DNA of 64,000 nucleotides from Symbiodinium natans (GCA_905221605.1 CAJNDS010000014.1:103501-167500); one strand, 5' to 3'. Shown: positions 49,000 to 60,614, counted from the stretch's first letter. Numbers and translations are program-made. Notes: generated by a model from the sequence alone, not told the origin.

Positions 49000-49180
49000 G
49001 GGCGCCCCTTTCGCGCTGAAAGGAGCCCAATGCCAAGACCTCATCCCAGGATGCCAAGTTACACTGATGCACTGCTGAGCAAACTGACATAACACCCTAA
49101 GGCCCTCAGGCCTACACTCCCCCCTCTCAAAGTCGGATTGTTGCGAGAAGTTGGTAGACGGGAGAGACTGAAGACTGAAA
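49000..49180 (-). CDS. Possible exon
   Basis: Minus frame reads STNFSQQSDFERGECRPEGL and VLCQFAQQCISVTWHPGM. No strong splice sites chosen. Confidence 0.33.
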
Positions 49181-49374
49181 GGACAGGAGCCCATGGACGC
49201 AAGTTCAAAGTTAGGGCTTGCAGGGGTGCAGCCTTCATAGGTTTAGGGCTTTGAGGTTGCTTTAGGCTTTAACTCAAGGTGTAGTCGAGAGCCCGCGACT
49301 GAGCTCCCGACAACGGTCAAAACCGCCACAATCCTTGCTGCTCCAGCTTGCTCGAGGATTAGGTGTTGGTTTTC

Positions 49375-49475
49375 AAGCCGGCGGTGAAAGAAAACGCAGG
49401 TGGACATAGACTGAATGGTATACCGATCGCACAGTCTTTGCGAAGTCTGCTACTCCAGTCAGCTCCCTCAACCTG
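49375..49475 (-). CDS. Candidate exon
   Basis: Acceptor CTGTAG; minus frame reads TRLRELTGVADFAKTVRSVY and HSVYVHLRFLSPPA, then a stop. Could be a terminal exon. Confidence 0.42.
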
Positions 49476-49851
49476 GTCTGAGCCTACAGCCCCCGAACCA
49501 CAAAGGCCTTACGTGTATTGGAGCCCAACCCAAAACGCCAAGCAATAAGCCTTGAACCTACTGCGGGGTGACATAATGTGACGGCCTAGGTTTGCGGTAA
49601 CAAAAACAAAGAATCTGGCCCCAACACCCACCTCAAGATGTAAACTCCTGAACTCCAAACCCTAAACGTTATCCCACGTGACCCTTGACCAGAGTGACCC
49701 TATCCCTTCTTGAGGTGTTACGACCATACACTAAACCCTGAACCCTAAACCCTAAACCCCTTCTAGGATCTTTTAGGGTTCATGTTGCCCCCCCAAGGAA
49801 CTATAAACCCCACAGGCGTTCTGCAGCCAAAATGGCTGCAGAACTTTGCTA

Positions 49852-50085
49852 AGGCGTCCGCGCGTCAAATACGCACCAGCCGTTCGCAAAGAAGTCCCGG
49901 ACCTTCTCAGGGTGAATAGGGTTTAGGGTCAGTTTGAGATTCTGGGTCATGGTGCGGGCCACAAGCCGAGGGTACAGGTTTGCTTCATGGTCGGTGTCAG
50001 ACTGGTGTGAGTTGGGGTAACATGCGGGTTTCATAGACTCGGAAGTGGGGGAATCAAAATTCTCATAGGGGTGCCCCCGCCTACG
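49852..50085 (-). CDS. Candidate exon containing a heptamer-like stretch in frame
   Basis: Minus frame encodes YENFDSPTSESMKPACYPNS, DHEANLYPRLVARTMTQN and PEKVRDFFANGWCVFDART. Between the last two lies CCCTAAACCCTA, read as LNP within KLTLNPIHPEK. Either the heptamer was captured into coding sequence or a short intron hides here. Confidence 0.5.
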
Positions 50086-50194
50086 CGGTCGGAGGAACCT
50101 TGGGGACAAAAGGAAACCTTCAATGGTGGGTAAACCCCGAAACCCTAAATGCTATGCTTGGGGTTCATCTGTGGTAGGTTCCCTAAATTGTGGC

Positions 50195-50428
50195 ACCCAA
50201 GGGCAAAGAAAGGGTTTGGGATTCAGGCTTCATGTGGGTGACCCAATTCCAACAAGTTGCCGAACCCTCAACAAGCCAGGCGCTTGCCGCTTGCACAGCC
50301 CAGATTTTCGGCTTGCGCAGCGCCTCCCTGTTTGCGAAATCATAGGCATGGGCCCGACCCAACATGTGAGAGCTCCTCACAAGGATGTTCGGGTAGCGAA
50401 ACCGCCATGCGCTATCTTGGAAAGCACA
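50195..50428 (-). CDS. Candidate exon
   Basis: Minus frame encodes AFQDSAWRFRYPNILVRSSH, MLGRAHAYDFANREALRKPK and IWAVQAASAW. It is in a different frame from the exon just above with almost no gap, so a small intron or a 1-2 bp indel separates them. Confidence 0.55.
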
Positions 50429-50439
50429 AGGCTCAACCG

Positions 50440-50650
50440 CCGCAACTGGCTGCCCCATTCATTGCGAGTCGGCGGGCCAGCTGCTGCAGCTTTGCGCAAC
50501 GCTCCACGGCGATGGTCTTAAGATCTTGCCCAAAGTCTACCATCTCATCAGTATCGATGTACTTGGGCAGATTGTCGGCAAGGAGGTCGATGCCAATGTC
50601 TTGCTTCATCGTCTCGCAGCGTCGAAAGGGACGCGCTTGAACTGCCAGTG
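50440..50650 (-). CDS. Candidate exon
   Basis: Minus frame encodes RPFRRCETMKQDIGIDLLAD, NLPKYIDTDEMVDFGQDLKT and IAVERCAKLQQLARRLAM. Strongly coding-like with amphipathic helix character. No domain recognised. Confidence 0.6.
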
Positions 50651-50819
50651 TATTTTCTTTCCTAGGATGGCCTTTACAGCCCTCTGAAAAAATGCTCCTG
50701 AATACAATCCTCTTAAACCCAAAATACGGGGAACAAATGTTCCAGGACCCTAGTTTCCCTGACCCCATCGCCAAGGCCGGCTTAACCGGCGCGCCTGGCC
50801 CGCCCCCTGGCTTCCACGT

Positions 50820-51021
50820 GGCATCTCTTTCTGCGAAAAGTGCAGGAAGCGGACTAAGTCATTCTCTTGCAAGATCTCCACATCCACGCCCACATCGACT
50901 TTGGGCAGAAGAAGCTTGGCAGCTTCAAGGATGCCGGGTTGGATCGCTGGGGCTGGGGGCATCTCTTGGGCAGCAGCTGCAGCGCAGCGGGCCTCATGTC
51001 TTCTTCGACTAAAGCCGAAAC
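50820..51021 (-). CDS. Candidate exon
   Basis: Acceptor CACAAG lies at the edge of an inverted-repeat intron element (51022-51121). The frame encodes GILEAAKLLLPKVDVGVDVE and ILQENDLVRFLHFSQKEMPR. The low end is approximate; the open frame beyond about 50820 looks intronic. Confidence 0.58.
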
Positions 51022-51121
51022 CTTGTGCTGAGTTCATAAGCCCCCCAAAAAGTGCACACTTTCAGCTCTATAGGGGATTATAGTATCCCAAAAAGTGTAA
51101 AGTGTACTCACTCAGCTACTC
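51022..51121. mobile_element. Family 1 element next to exon 50820-51021
   Basis: TGCTGAGTTCATAAG to ACTCAGCTACT. Position and orientation suit an intron. Confidence 0.75.
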
Positions 51122-51124
51122 AGA

Positions 51125-51275
51125 AACCATCTACCCCGAACAGCCCAACTCGAAGGCCGCAGTGTTGGCACACGGCACGAGAACAAGGACGTGCCATGCT
51201 TTCCCACTTCGGGGCGGTCAGATCTTCTTGAACAAGAATGCTGCGCCTCTGTGCAAAACTGCTGCAAGCAGCTAC
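51125..51275 (-). CDS. Possible exon
   Basis: Minus frame reads CLQQFCTEAQHSCSRRSDRP and SLFSCRVPTLRPSSW, starting beside the same element. Plus-strand frames are also open. Confidence 0.33.
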
Positions 51276-51779
51276 CTGCCTTAGTCATGGCCTTGCTGTC
51301 CGCCCTGTGTCATTTAACATGTGCCCATACTATGGATCAGCCCCCATGTGAGCTATGGTCAACGCTCAGCACAACAGCTTCCTTACACAACTCGATGCCA
51401 TTCCGCCTGACAACTTCCTTGTATACATGTCCTCCAGCTGCTCTTATTCAGAGTACGGACTAAGGCGTGAAGTCCATCTATTAGGGGTTTAGGGTTTAGT
51501 TCAGGGTTTAGGGTTTAGGGTTTAGGGTAAGGTCCCCCCAAACCTGGATGAACCATCTCTACTTTGCAATCGCGCGGCTCCGAGTACTCTCAGTGTGAGG
51601 AGAACTTCCATGACGATCCTGAAGCTGGCTGGGGGTTTAGGGTTTAGGGTTTAGGGTTGAGGGTTGAAGGTTTAAGGTTTCGGGGTTCGAGGTGTCTGGG
51701 TGTTGGCTCTAAGGCTCTAAGGCTTGTAGGGCGCGTCGGGCATCAAAGCACGGCCTATAAAACTACAGTCGTAGGAATG

Positions 51780-51886
51780 TAGGAGCCTGAATAATTAAAA
51801 TAGGGTCTTGGGGGTTACTATGGCATAGCTATAGAGGGGCCATAAGGGAATATTACTAGTCAGTAATTATCCCGACCCCTAGTTTA
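51780..51886. mobile_element. Family 4 element
   Basis: AGGAGCCTGAATAATTA to AATTATCCCGACCCCTA. Confidence 0.72.
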
Positions 51887-52434
51887 TGCTCAGACAGTAC
51901 GGAGCTTTGCACTTCATTCTGGTCACGAGTTGTGCGTGTCAGAAATTCCATCCTCACAGTTTCAGTAAGAAATCGTACCCACCCTAAGCCCCACCTAAAC
52001 CCTAAACCCTAAACCTAAACCCTAAACCCTAAACTCTAAACCCTAAACCCTAAACCCCACACCCGACAGTGACAGCCCAAACCCTAAACCCTACAGGTGT
52101 AGGGTTTGTCTGGCTTAGGGTTTAGGCTCAGGGTTTAGGTTTTAGGTTTAGGGTTTAGGGTTTAGGGTTTAGGGTGTCGGGTTTGGGGTGTCGGGTTTAG
52201 GGGGGGGGGGGGTTGTAGGTGTCTAGGGTCTTTGGGGTTTATAGCTTATAGGGTTTTGAAGGGGGGAAATCTTCAAGGTCTTTAGGTTTCATGGTCATGA
52301 GCACCAGAGCCCGAAAGCCCCCGAAAGCCCTGTACCCCCTAACAGCCAAACTCTGAATACCCCTAAACCCTAAACCCTAAACCCTAAACCCTAAACCCTA
52401 AACCCCAAAGCTCTGATCCCCAAGCTCTCACTAC

Positions 52435-52505
52435 ATATCAGGCCCAGTGGCGCCACGCCGATGCTCACCTCCAAGAACTCCTCCCAACCTTGTTTGAAGT
52501 TGGCT
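52435..52505 (-). CDS. Candidate exon
   Basis: Minus frame encodes ANFKQGWEEFLEVSIGVAPL between CCCTAAA and TTTAGGG arrays. A GT donor at GAGGTGAGC may end it early. Confidence 0.48.
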
Positions 52506-52507
52506 CG

Positions 52508-52575
52508 GGTTTAGGGTTTAGGGTTTAGGGTTTAGGGTTTAGGGTTTAGGGTTTAGGGTTTAGGGTTTAGGGTTT
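52508..52575 (+). repeat. TTTAGGG heptamer array
   Basis: Nine to ten copies above candidate exon 52435-52505. Confidence 0.94.
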
Positions 52576-52833
52576 GGGGTTTCAGGTTTAGGGTTTAGGG
52601 TTCAGGGTCTAGGGTAGACCAGAGTGATCAACCCTGCAGGGGCCCTACATTGCAATGACACCCCCCCCCCCCCCCCCCCCCAAGCAGTTCCCTAAACCCC
52701 TAAACCCCTAAACCCCTAAACCCTAAACCCTAAACCCTAAACCCTTCACCCGAAGCCCTGTACCCCCGAACCATACATCCCTTCCTTTTCTTGGCTGCAC
52801 TCAGGAGGGTAGCTATACATTAAACCTTCAGCT

Positions 52834-52947
52834 GCCTTATTCAGAAACCCAATAAACCCAAAAAGGGTAAGGATCTAAAGTTACGGTAAAGCCTTATTCA
52901 GAAACCCAATAAACCCAAAAAGGGTAAGGATCTAAAGTTACGGTAAA
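52834..52947. repeat. Exact tandem duplication of 57 bp
   Basis: The two copies are identical over the full 57 bp, beginning GCCTTATTCAGAAACCCAAT. No coding content. Confidence 0.95.
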
Positions 52948-53451
52948 GTCCCACAAAGTTTTGGGGCCTTGGACGCGGATGTTCCAACAGTATCAGTGGC
53001 ATGATGTGTGAGAACCCTACCCCCTAAACCCTAAACCCTAAACCCTAAACATGCAATCGTTCAGGGTTGTGGGTTTCGAGCTTGTGACCCCATACCCTGG
53101 ACCCGATATCCTTAAACACTGAGCCCCTGTAAACCCTAAACCCTAAACCCGGAACCCTCTATCCTTAAACCCAAGGAAACCTCAATGAGGGAATGCTGGC
53201 ACTGAGTTTCTGGCGGTGGTGCTTCCACTGCGGAAGGTTCCAGTTGTTTTGAACCTGGGGGGTTAGGGTTTAGGGCTTAGGGCTGAGCGTTGAGGGGATA
53301 TTGAATAAACTGACATCCGAACAACACTGCTATTCCTTGCTTGGGCAACCTCATGCGGCATTGGCGGTATAGAGAAAATAGCAGAGCATTCTTTCATAGT
53401 GAGAACTCGGTCTTCATTTAGGAGGCAACTGTCTGAAAAACCCCAAAACCA

Positions 53452-53553
53452 AACCCTAAACCCTAAACCCTAAACCCTAAACCCTAAACCCTAAACCCTA
53501 AACCCTAAACCCTAAACCCTAAACCCTAAACCCTAAACCCTAAACCCTAAACC
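53452..53553 (-). repeat. CCCTAAA heptamer array
   Basis: About 15 perfect copies. It is followed by about 350 bp of degenerate CCCTAAA-like sequence with no exon seen. Confidence 0.95.
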
Positions 53554-54564
53554 CGAAGAATCCTGAAGCGCAAAACCCTCCCAACACCCTAAACAAGCCC
53601 TAAAACCCTAAAGCACCAAGCCCTAAGCCCCGAGCCCTGAGAGACCTCAAAACCCTACATAGACCCTAAACACCTTCAAAGACCCACAAGAAACCTCAAA
53701 CCCTCTGAGCCCCAAAGCCCTTACTAAGTCCCCCCCCAAACCCAACGAAACCCAAGAACCCTCGGAACTTAAAAGCCTTAAAAAAAAACAAAAACCTTCA
53801 AACCTTCAGAGCCCCTGAAGCCCTAAATAAACCTCTACAACACCCTAAAACAGGAGCCCTAAATCCCTGACCCTACACCCTGAACCCGGAACCCTAAACA
53901 CGAAATCAACCCCACAGCCCTCAGAAAGCCCTCAGTCGCAGTGTGGGCTCCCAACACCTTTGACGATGTTCCAGACCTGAGGAAAACTTTCTGCAATTTT
54001 GGGGGACCCTAAACCCTAAACCTCTAACTGTGCAGAGAGGTTCGCTTAAAATCGGTCCCCTTAGACCTCAGAAACAAAAAAACAGCATCCACATTCAAAA
54101 CCAACTCGCTGCGGCTTTCTACCCAGAACTCCCAGAACCCCTTGTTCGCGTGTTTCACGGAACTGTCCTTTGAAAATTGGGTTCAGGGAATAATAGGAAA
54201 GGGTTTGGCATTTGGGGGTGGAGGGGGTGGGGTTGAAGGGGTTAGAAATTCAAGGGAATTTAAGGTGGGATTTCGGATCTAGGGACATTTAGACTGACTG
54301 TTGCGGGCATCAGGTGGATCCAGCAGTTTAGCGTCGGACGGAAAAATTAGCAAACTTCTCACACCGGATTCGGGTGTGGCTGACCCCTTGAGCTTGTTCG
54401 CAATTGGCAACTCAACCCCTCTCACTTGCCGGCTCAGATATCACAGCATGCGAAAAACCAGGGAAGCCTGAAAAGGTAAGACCCTCTGCCCAAATCCTTC
54501 GATTAGCCCTACCATATAACCCTGAAACATATAAAACCCCATGGAACCCCAAAACCAAAAAAAA

Positions 54565-54690
54565 TGAGGGCCGTCGGCTCAGGCACGGACCAGGAGGACT
54601 AAGACAATGGCGGCGCACACGGAGCTGTATATTAAGTACGACCTTGGAGTGCGGGACACGAATCGAGGCGAGCCGATGATGTGGGCCTGG
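54565..54690 (-). CDS. Possible exon
   Basis: Several minus frames are open; one gives the hydrophobic SYLIYSSVCAAIVLVLLVRA before a stop. Frame not settled. Confidence 0.27.
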
Positions 54691-55239
54691 GGACCTCATG
54701 AATCAGCTTTTGAGTGATTGAGGTTTAGGGGTTTGGCATCATGCGGTCGGCAGAACTACATGCTCCTACGATTACATATCCTATTGTGGACCATCGCCTC
54801 TGATCATATGGAGCTGGGTAATGTGTGAGCTCGAGATATCGATGGGATGCATCTCAGCCTGCAGCTTTGATGAGAAAGTACGCTGCTGCCAGCACTGGGC
54901 CAGGCCATTGTGTGAGCTACGGGGTGTAGCCTTTCTGGCGCGATGTGAAGGCAGAGCTTCACAGGGATGCGCCCCGACGCAAGGCACGCAGGATGGCTTG
55001 CTTAAACCGGAAAAGATACCGCAACTGTTGGGCAGACCGATTATTGTATCCAGGGATCATATTTGCTCTTGGCAGAGTTTACAAGGGATGATGCTCAGGG
55101 ACTGCGAAAGCGCCCTAAACCCTAAGGCCAAAGCCTGCGACCCTAAACCCTAAACCAAAAACTCCAAAGCCTTGCTAAACCTTAAACCCTTAATCCTAAA
55201 CCCCAAGCCGCAAGCCCTAAGCCCTATAAGCCCTTTTAA

Positions 55240-55305
55240 CCCTATATATAAGCCCTATATATAAGCCCTATATAAGCCCTATATATAAGCCCTATAAGCG
55301 CTAAG
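55240..55305. repeat. CCCTATATATAAG tandem repeat
   Basis: Five units that look like heptamers with a TA insertion. Confidence 0.88.
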
Positions 55306-55419
55306 CCCTAAACCCTCTGATGCAAGAAGCCCGCCCCCAAAGCTCTCACTCCGAACCCCGAAGACCGGTACAAGGTTTAGGGCTTAGGACGGTTTAGGGC
55401 TTCGGGGGATGCTTTGGGT

Positions 55420-55562
55420 TTAGGATGCTTAGGGTTTAGGATGTCTAGGGTTTAGGATGTTTAGGGTCTAGGACATAGGGTTTAGGATTTGGGGTTTAGG
55501 ATGTTTGGGGTTTAGGATGCTTAGGGTTTAGGATGTTTAGGGTTTAGGATGCTTAGAGTTAA
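55420..55562 (+). repeat. TTTAGGATGTTTAGGG tandem repeat
   Basis: About nine units of a 15-16-bp higher-order form (heptamer plus ATG(T/C)). Confidence 0.88.
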
Positions 55563-56710
55563 GGGCTCCGATGCCGAGCACAAGGCCGCTTCAGGCGCCA
55601 GGAGAGTATGGCGTGCCGGGCCTCTGGCAGTGGTATAGGGGTTTAGGGTGTAGGGTTTAGGGTTTAGGGTTTCGGGTTTAGGGTTTAGGGTTTAGGGTTT
55701 AGGGTTTAGGGACTCCATGATATTCCGTTTAGGTTTAGGGCCTATTTGTGGGGTTTTAGGGTTTAGGGTTTAGGGCTTAGGGTTAAGGGTTTAAGCCCCC
55801 ATTTAGGGTTTTGGGTCTACACTGTAGGGGCTTGAGCATACCTGATGCCTTAGGGTAGATACATGGTCCCTTTATATGGGCCCTTCATCGGGGAACCCTT
55901 GTATACCCCTTGCATACCCCTCATAAAGCCAAGAGCCCATATACTTCAGAAGCCTTTAAAGAAGGGTTTAGGGTTTAGGGTGTAGGGTAGGTAAGTGGCC
56001 GTAACAAGAGACCATGTAACTTCCCTTCGAGCATAACTGGAAGAGTAAGTTCACTATCTCAATCTGCAGGATACCTATAGACCCTAAACCGTCTGGATGT
56101 GTATGAACTCCAAAGCCTAGAGCCTAAACCCTATAAACCCTAAACTCCACAACATGTTGTTTTATAGGACGCAGGGGGTGGAAAGTGTCAGGGCCCATGG
56201 CCGAAGAAGTAGAGACAACTTGAGCCTGGGGTTTTCCCCCTAAACCCTCAACCTTACACGGACCCATTCACCCCCCCAAAGCCCGACAGGGTTTTTGTGG
56301 GGTCTAAGATCGCTATGCTTTGTACAACCGCGGGAGGGGGGCATGTTCTGATCCAGGGTCGGCTGATTTTTATAGGTACTTTCATCGGATCCCTCATAAG
56401 GTCCGCCTTCCCTCCACCCAACAAAATGTGCCGTGGCTTAGAACACCTTCTTTCCCACAGGGTCCACTTGTCAATATGGAACTCGGCTTTGGGTTGGTTG
56501 AGAAATAAGATACCCCAAAGCCCTGTGTAGCACGATTTTTTGTGATGGACCTAGGTTCTTCACCAAAAGCTTCCCCTTCCTGCTGCCATCCTTCAGCTTT
56601 CAGGATGTTCGGGCTTAGGGTCTCTGAGCCTACACCCTCACGGCTCTCTTAGGGTAGTAACATGGTCCCTCAGCATGGGCCCTGACAAGGGGACCCCGAA
56701 ATACCCTACT

Positions 56711-56838
56711 TAGTTGCTGAGTTCATAAGCCCCCCCTCGCCCCCCCCCAAAAAAAAAAAAAAAAGTGTACACTTTTAGTCTTGTAGAGGTTATAGTATCC
56801 CAAAAAGTGTAAAGTGTACTCACTCAGCTACTAAGCCT
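56711..56838. mobile_element. Family 1 element with poly-C/poly-A expansion
   Basis: TTAGTTGCTGAGTTCATAAG to CTCAGCTACTAAG, with a C-rich then A-rich run inside. Confidence 0.8.
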
Positions 56839-56916
56839 ATACAACCCGAGGGCCCGGAGAAATACCCTTAGAGGCTCGGGGTTGTTAGGGGTTGTCTGCC
56901 TCTGAGGTGCCCAAAG

Positions 56917-57029
56917 GGTTTAGGGTTTAGGGTTTAGGGTTTAGGGTTTAGGGTTTAGGGTTTAGGGTTTAGGGTTTAGGGTTTAGGGTTTAGGGTTTAG
57001 GGTTTAGGGTTTAGGGTTTAGGGTTTAGG
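56917..57029 (+). repeat. Longest TTTAGGG heptamer array
   Basis: About 16 perfect copies. Confidence 0.95.
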
Positions 57030-57031
57030 GC

Positions 57032-57094
57032 CAACAAGCATAAACCGTTCTAGCGCGGCTTCAGGGATGGCGGCATTGCGGAAATCGAGTTAGG
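57032..57094 (-). CDS. Candidate exon
   Basis: Minus frame encodes LDFRNAAIPEAALERFMLV next to the longest TTTAGGG array of the window. Array orientation is reversed compared with most exons. Confidence 0.42.
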
Positions 57095-57374
57095 GCAGGG
57101 CTTGGGGCTTCTGGTTCGGTGCCTTTTGGGGTAGTTTTGGTTGTTTCATCCCCGGTCGGAAGCAAACCCTAAACCCTAAATCCTAAACCCTAAACCCAAA
57201 AACCCCAAACCAATCCAGAGCTTCCGCGTGCAACTGTCGGACTATCTAGGGTCCATATGGCCTGGGGAATCTCTTTTGGGCTAACTGCAAGGATCCACCC
57301 CTAAACCCCACACCCCAAACCCTAAACCCTAAACCCCAAACCCCAAACCCCAAACCCCAAACCCCAAGCCCTAC

Positions 57375-57445
57375 CTCCCCTTAGCCACCGGGCCTGATCT
57401 CGGTGGGTCAGGCGGCTGCGCATCGAGGATCGAGGTCCTCCGGTT
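57375..57445 (-). CDS. Candidate exon
   Basis: Acceptor TTGCAG; minus frame reads NRRTSILDAQPPDPPRSGPV. Heptamer-variant arrays on both sides. Confidence 0.4.
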
Positions 57446-57654
57446 CTGCAACCCTCAAACCCCAAAAGGGTTTAGGGTTTAGGGTTTGGGGCTTTGCTGT
57501 ACCTTATTGGGGTCCTTACCCCACATAAGGCCCTTGATACTGAATCAAAATACTCCCCCCCCTTATCCTACAGAACATTAAAGGCCGAGGTTAAAACAAA
57601 CATAAACCCTAAACCTCTAAAAAACTTCTGTAGGGATTATGTCTGAAGTTTAGG

Positions 57655-57945
57655 TTGTATCACGGCCGCTCAAGCCAAAAGACCTCCCCTTAAGAAGACA
57701 AGCCCCAAGCCCCAAATGCTCCGAGCAGACGCATCCTCTGAACATCAAGGGTGAAGTAGGTTCGCTCAGCCAGGGGGCTTCACACGGCCTGGAGGCGCGG
57801 GAGAACTTGCGAGCAGAACCAGGTGCCTCTTGGGACGCCGAACGTGGCGCGGAAGTGCAGGCGGAGGTCACCCCAGGTTCAACTCGGGGCTCTTGAGTGC
57901 TCATGCAGTAGTCCGCCTTGCTCATGCCACCAAGGGGCTTCCATG
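57655..57945 (-). CDS. Candidate exon
   Basis: Minus frame of about 90-100 codons: SKADYCMSTQEPRVEPGVTS, SRASRPCEAPWLSEPTSPLM and CSEHLGLGACLLKGRSF. Longer than most exons here; part may be intron. Confidence 0.42.
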
Positions 57946-58285
57946 CTGCCTCACTCAGCTTAGGGCATAGGGGCTTAGTTCGGACTTCGGGCTTAGGGTT
58001 TAGGGCTTAGGGTTTACGGCTTCGGGTTTAGGGCTTAGGGCTTAGGGTTTAGGGCTTCGGGTTTTGGGTTCAGGGTTTAGGGCTTAGGGCTTCGGGTTTA
58101 GGGCTTAGGGTTTAGGGCTCACTCCCTAGACCCGGAGCCCTGGATGAATGGCACCTCCGGGTGCACCTAGCCGCAGCAGCCAGTTCCTCGGTAGCCAAGT
58201 AACCATCTCATAATAAGGGCACCTCTTTTTTTGGGGTTGGCTTTTTTTACAAGGGAAGCCAGAACCCACCCCCACCCCCCCACCC

Positions 58286-58316
<31 letters not shown>

Positions 58317-58492
58317 AAAAAGTAAAAACAAAAAGTAAAGGGTACCACGGGGCTACCAAGGTTCCTGACAACACCGGAGGGTTGGCAAAAAAAAGGCCGA
58401 CAACGCTTCGGCTTTGCAGGGTGTAGGGTTCGGAGTTTTAGGGCGTAGGGTTTAGGGTTTAGGGTTTAGGGTTTAGGGTCTCCATCCCTTGC

Positions 58493-58590
58493 AGTGGAAG
58501 TTCGTGAGATCCGCTGTTGTCAATTCCACTGCGTGTGGCTGGCACTTACCTTGTGGGCATGGGCCTTCCGGCTCATTGCCGTCCAGGGTT
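58493..58590 (-). CDS. Candidate exon
   Basis: Minus frame reads LDGNEPEGPCPQGKCQPHAV and ELTTADLTNFHCK. An excellent donor (AAG then GTAAGT) lies inside, so the exon may end after the first 12-15 codons. Plus strand also open. Confidence 0.4.
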
Positions 58591-58607
58591 TAGGGTTTGC
58601 TCATATG

Positions 58608-58704
58608 GGTGGTTGTCAAAATTATGATCCCTTTTGGGGTACCCTAAATATTAGGTGCCGTATTATAATAGGGACCCAAAAAGGGACCATAATTTTGACA
58701 ACCA
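58608..58704. mobile_element. Family 3 long palindromic element
   Basis: GGTTGTCAAAATTATGATCC pairs with GGACCATAATTTTGACAACC almost perfectly. Confidence 0.82.
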
Positions 58705-58712
58705 CGCATATA

Positions 58713-58829
58713 CTAGACCCAGGAGTAGCCTAGGAATAAAAGGGAACCTTTGTAAATTCTGGCTTTAAGGGGGTGATAAGCGCACCCCAACACTAGAAAG
58801 GAAATGAGGGCCTACTTCGGGTCCTAGTC
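58713..58829. mobile_element. Family 2 element
   Basis: CTAGACCCAGGAGTAGCC to CTACTTCGGGTCCTAG; directly follows a family 3 copy. Confidence 0.78.
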
Positions 58830-58984
58830 ACATTGCTGTTCAGGGTTTAGGGCTTGCTCACGGCAACCGCCATATAGGGTTCAGGTTTAAGCATTCTTGG
58901 GATTTACTGTATGAGGTTTGGGTTTAGGGTAGTGGCATTGAATTGCCACACAAGACCTCCGCAAAGCAGATCTTGTTCGGGATT

Positions 58985-59172
58985 CTAAGCTTCAGCATAG
59001 CGGGTTCTTGTGTGCAACAATTGACAAGTAGACTCCCTGCACCGCTGGTGATTTTAAACAACCCCCTCTGCCCTGGTGCAGGCAAGCCGCGAATATTCCG
59101 AAGGCTGCTGGGGCACGTGCACCAGTTCCTTGCGAGAGGCAAGCGAGTGAACTTGAGCCTGCCCAGACTCGA
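58985..59172 (-). CDS. Candidate exon
   Basis: Acceptor GGGCAG; minus frame encodes LKFTRLPLARNWCTCPSSLR, NIRGLPAPGQRGLFKITSGA and NCCTQEPAMLKLR. The longer ATG frame running through it joins this to intron sequence. Confidence 0.47.
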
Positions 59173-59327
59173 AGAAACGATCCCAAAGGGAGGGTCCCCC
59201 AAAAAAAGGAATCCCCCAGATTGCAAAAGGCAATACAGAAGCAGCCCTAGCTCCCCAAGTACCCCCAAAAACACTCTACAACATACCCTAAATCCAAAAT
59301 ATGCCCCCGAAACATGACTAAAGAGAC

Positions 59328-59388
59328 CACAGAAGGCGTCCTCTTCTGTGGCATTCGGACGGGAGATCTCCATGAATTGGCAGGAAGC
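59328..59388 (-). CDS. Candidate exon
   Basis: Acceptor CGGAG, GT donor; encodes ASCQFMEISRPNATEEDAFC. Confidence 0.47.
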
Positions 59389-59714
59389 CTCCGTTGGTTA
59401 GGGTTTCGAATTTAGGGTATTTAGGGTTTGGGGCCAGTTTAGGGTTTAGGGTGCGGTGAAGGTTCAGGGTTGAGGGTGAGTGGGTCGACTCCTCAAGTGC
59501 CCCATGCTTACTTAGAGGGTGGGTGAGGGGGGGGAAGTGTAGCATGTACGGCCGGTCGAGGGCGGCTGGTTTACGGATTGGGAAAGCGCGGTCGCAGTCT
59601 GTACTTCCTTCCATTGGATAAACAGGTTGGGGACATCCCCTTATCGACCCTAGGCTGGCACCCGAGGGCGTTTGGGATGTCAGCCTGTAGCCAGCAACTG
59701 CTCAATGCACTGAA

Positions 59715-59836
59715 ACTAGACCCGGGAGTAACCTAGGAATAAAAAGGGTACCCTTTGTGGTTTTAAGGGGATTATAAGGGAACCCTAATCTTAAAAAAGG
59801 AAAAAAGGGCCTAAGGTTACCTACTCTACTACTAAG
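59715..59836. mobile_element. Family 2 element with a different right end
   Basis: Typical left end CTAGACCCGGGAGTAACC, but the right end TTACCTACTCTACTACTAAG matches that at 29868-29888, so this is a hybrid. Confidence 0.6.
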
Positions 59837-60507
59837 TAAATGGGACCTTGCAGGGGCAGCTTCAGCCCAAATACGTACGCGCGACCTTCAGCTCAGCCAA
59901 GCTCCCTAGAATGGGCCCTAACACCTAGCCCCTAAACCCTCTACACCCTGGATCTAAACCGCAATAAACCAAGTAAGCCCAATACAAGAAGAAGCCCAAT
60001 AAATGCAAGAAGCCTTAGAAGAAAGAAACAAATTCAACTAAACCCTAATTAAACCCCTTACAGCCGAGATATTATACCCAACAAGCCCAATGAGACCTAC
60101 GAAACTCCAGTAGACCCTAAACCCCAAACCTAAATCCTAAACCCTAAACAAAAGGCCTGCTGACACGCCCCCGCCTCGACCACAGTGCCTCCACCCGTGC
60201 CGTGCGCGTCACGCAGGAGGCACGTGCTCATCCCGAATGAAGCTTCCCAGGGCTTCTAGGGTTCAGGGCTTGGGGATTCTAGGGTTGAGGGAATCAGGGG
60301 TTCAGGGTTTGTAGGGTGTTTGGGTGGTTCAGGTTCAGGGTTTGGAGCGATTTAGGGCTTTTTTGAATTTGCTGTTTCTCTTTTTTTCAGGTTTTGGGAA
60401 GCTCCCTTCCTAGAAACCCCAAACCCGAAACCTTGCGTGGGCTGGTCTGGATGTTGGGAGCTCTCTTGCCATGGCGATGTTTGGTAGAGGGACTTTGGGT
60501 AAAGTAA

Positions 60508-60614
60508 TGTAGGGGCCTGAATGATTAGAGTGGGTTTTTGGGGATTATCGTAGTATAGTTATAAATGGACTATGAGGGAATGCTATTAGTAGTTTTTTCG
60601 GACCCCTATATTAT
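60508..60614. mobile_element. Family 4 element
   Basis: TAGGGGCCTGAATGATTAGA to TTTTTCGGACCCCTATATTA. Confidence 0.72.

Larger units (their letters stand above)
52580..56700. other. Repeat-dominated stretch
   Basis: 57-bp duplication, 15-copy array, degenerate heptamer tract (53560-53920), TA-modified heptamers, higher-order heptamers. Between 54780 and 55130 and between 56297 and 56530 frames are open on both strands; no exon is chosen. Confidence 0.55.
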
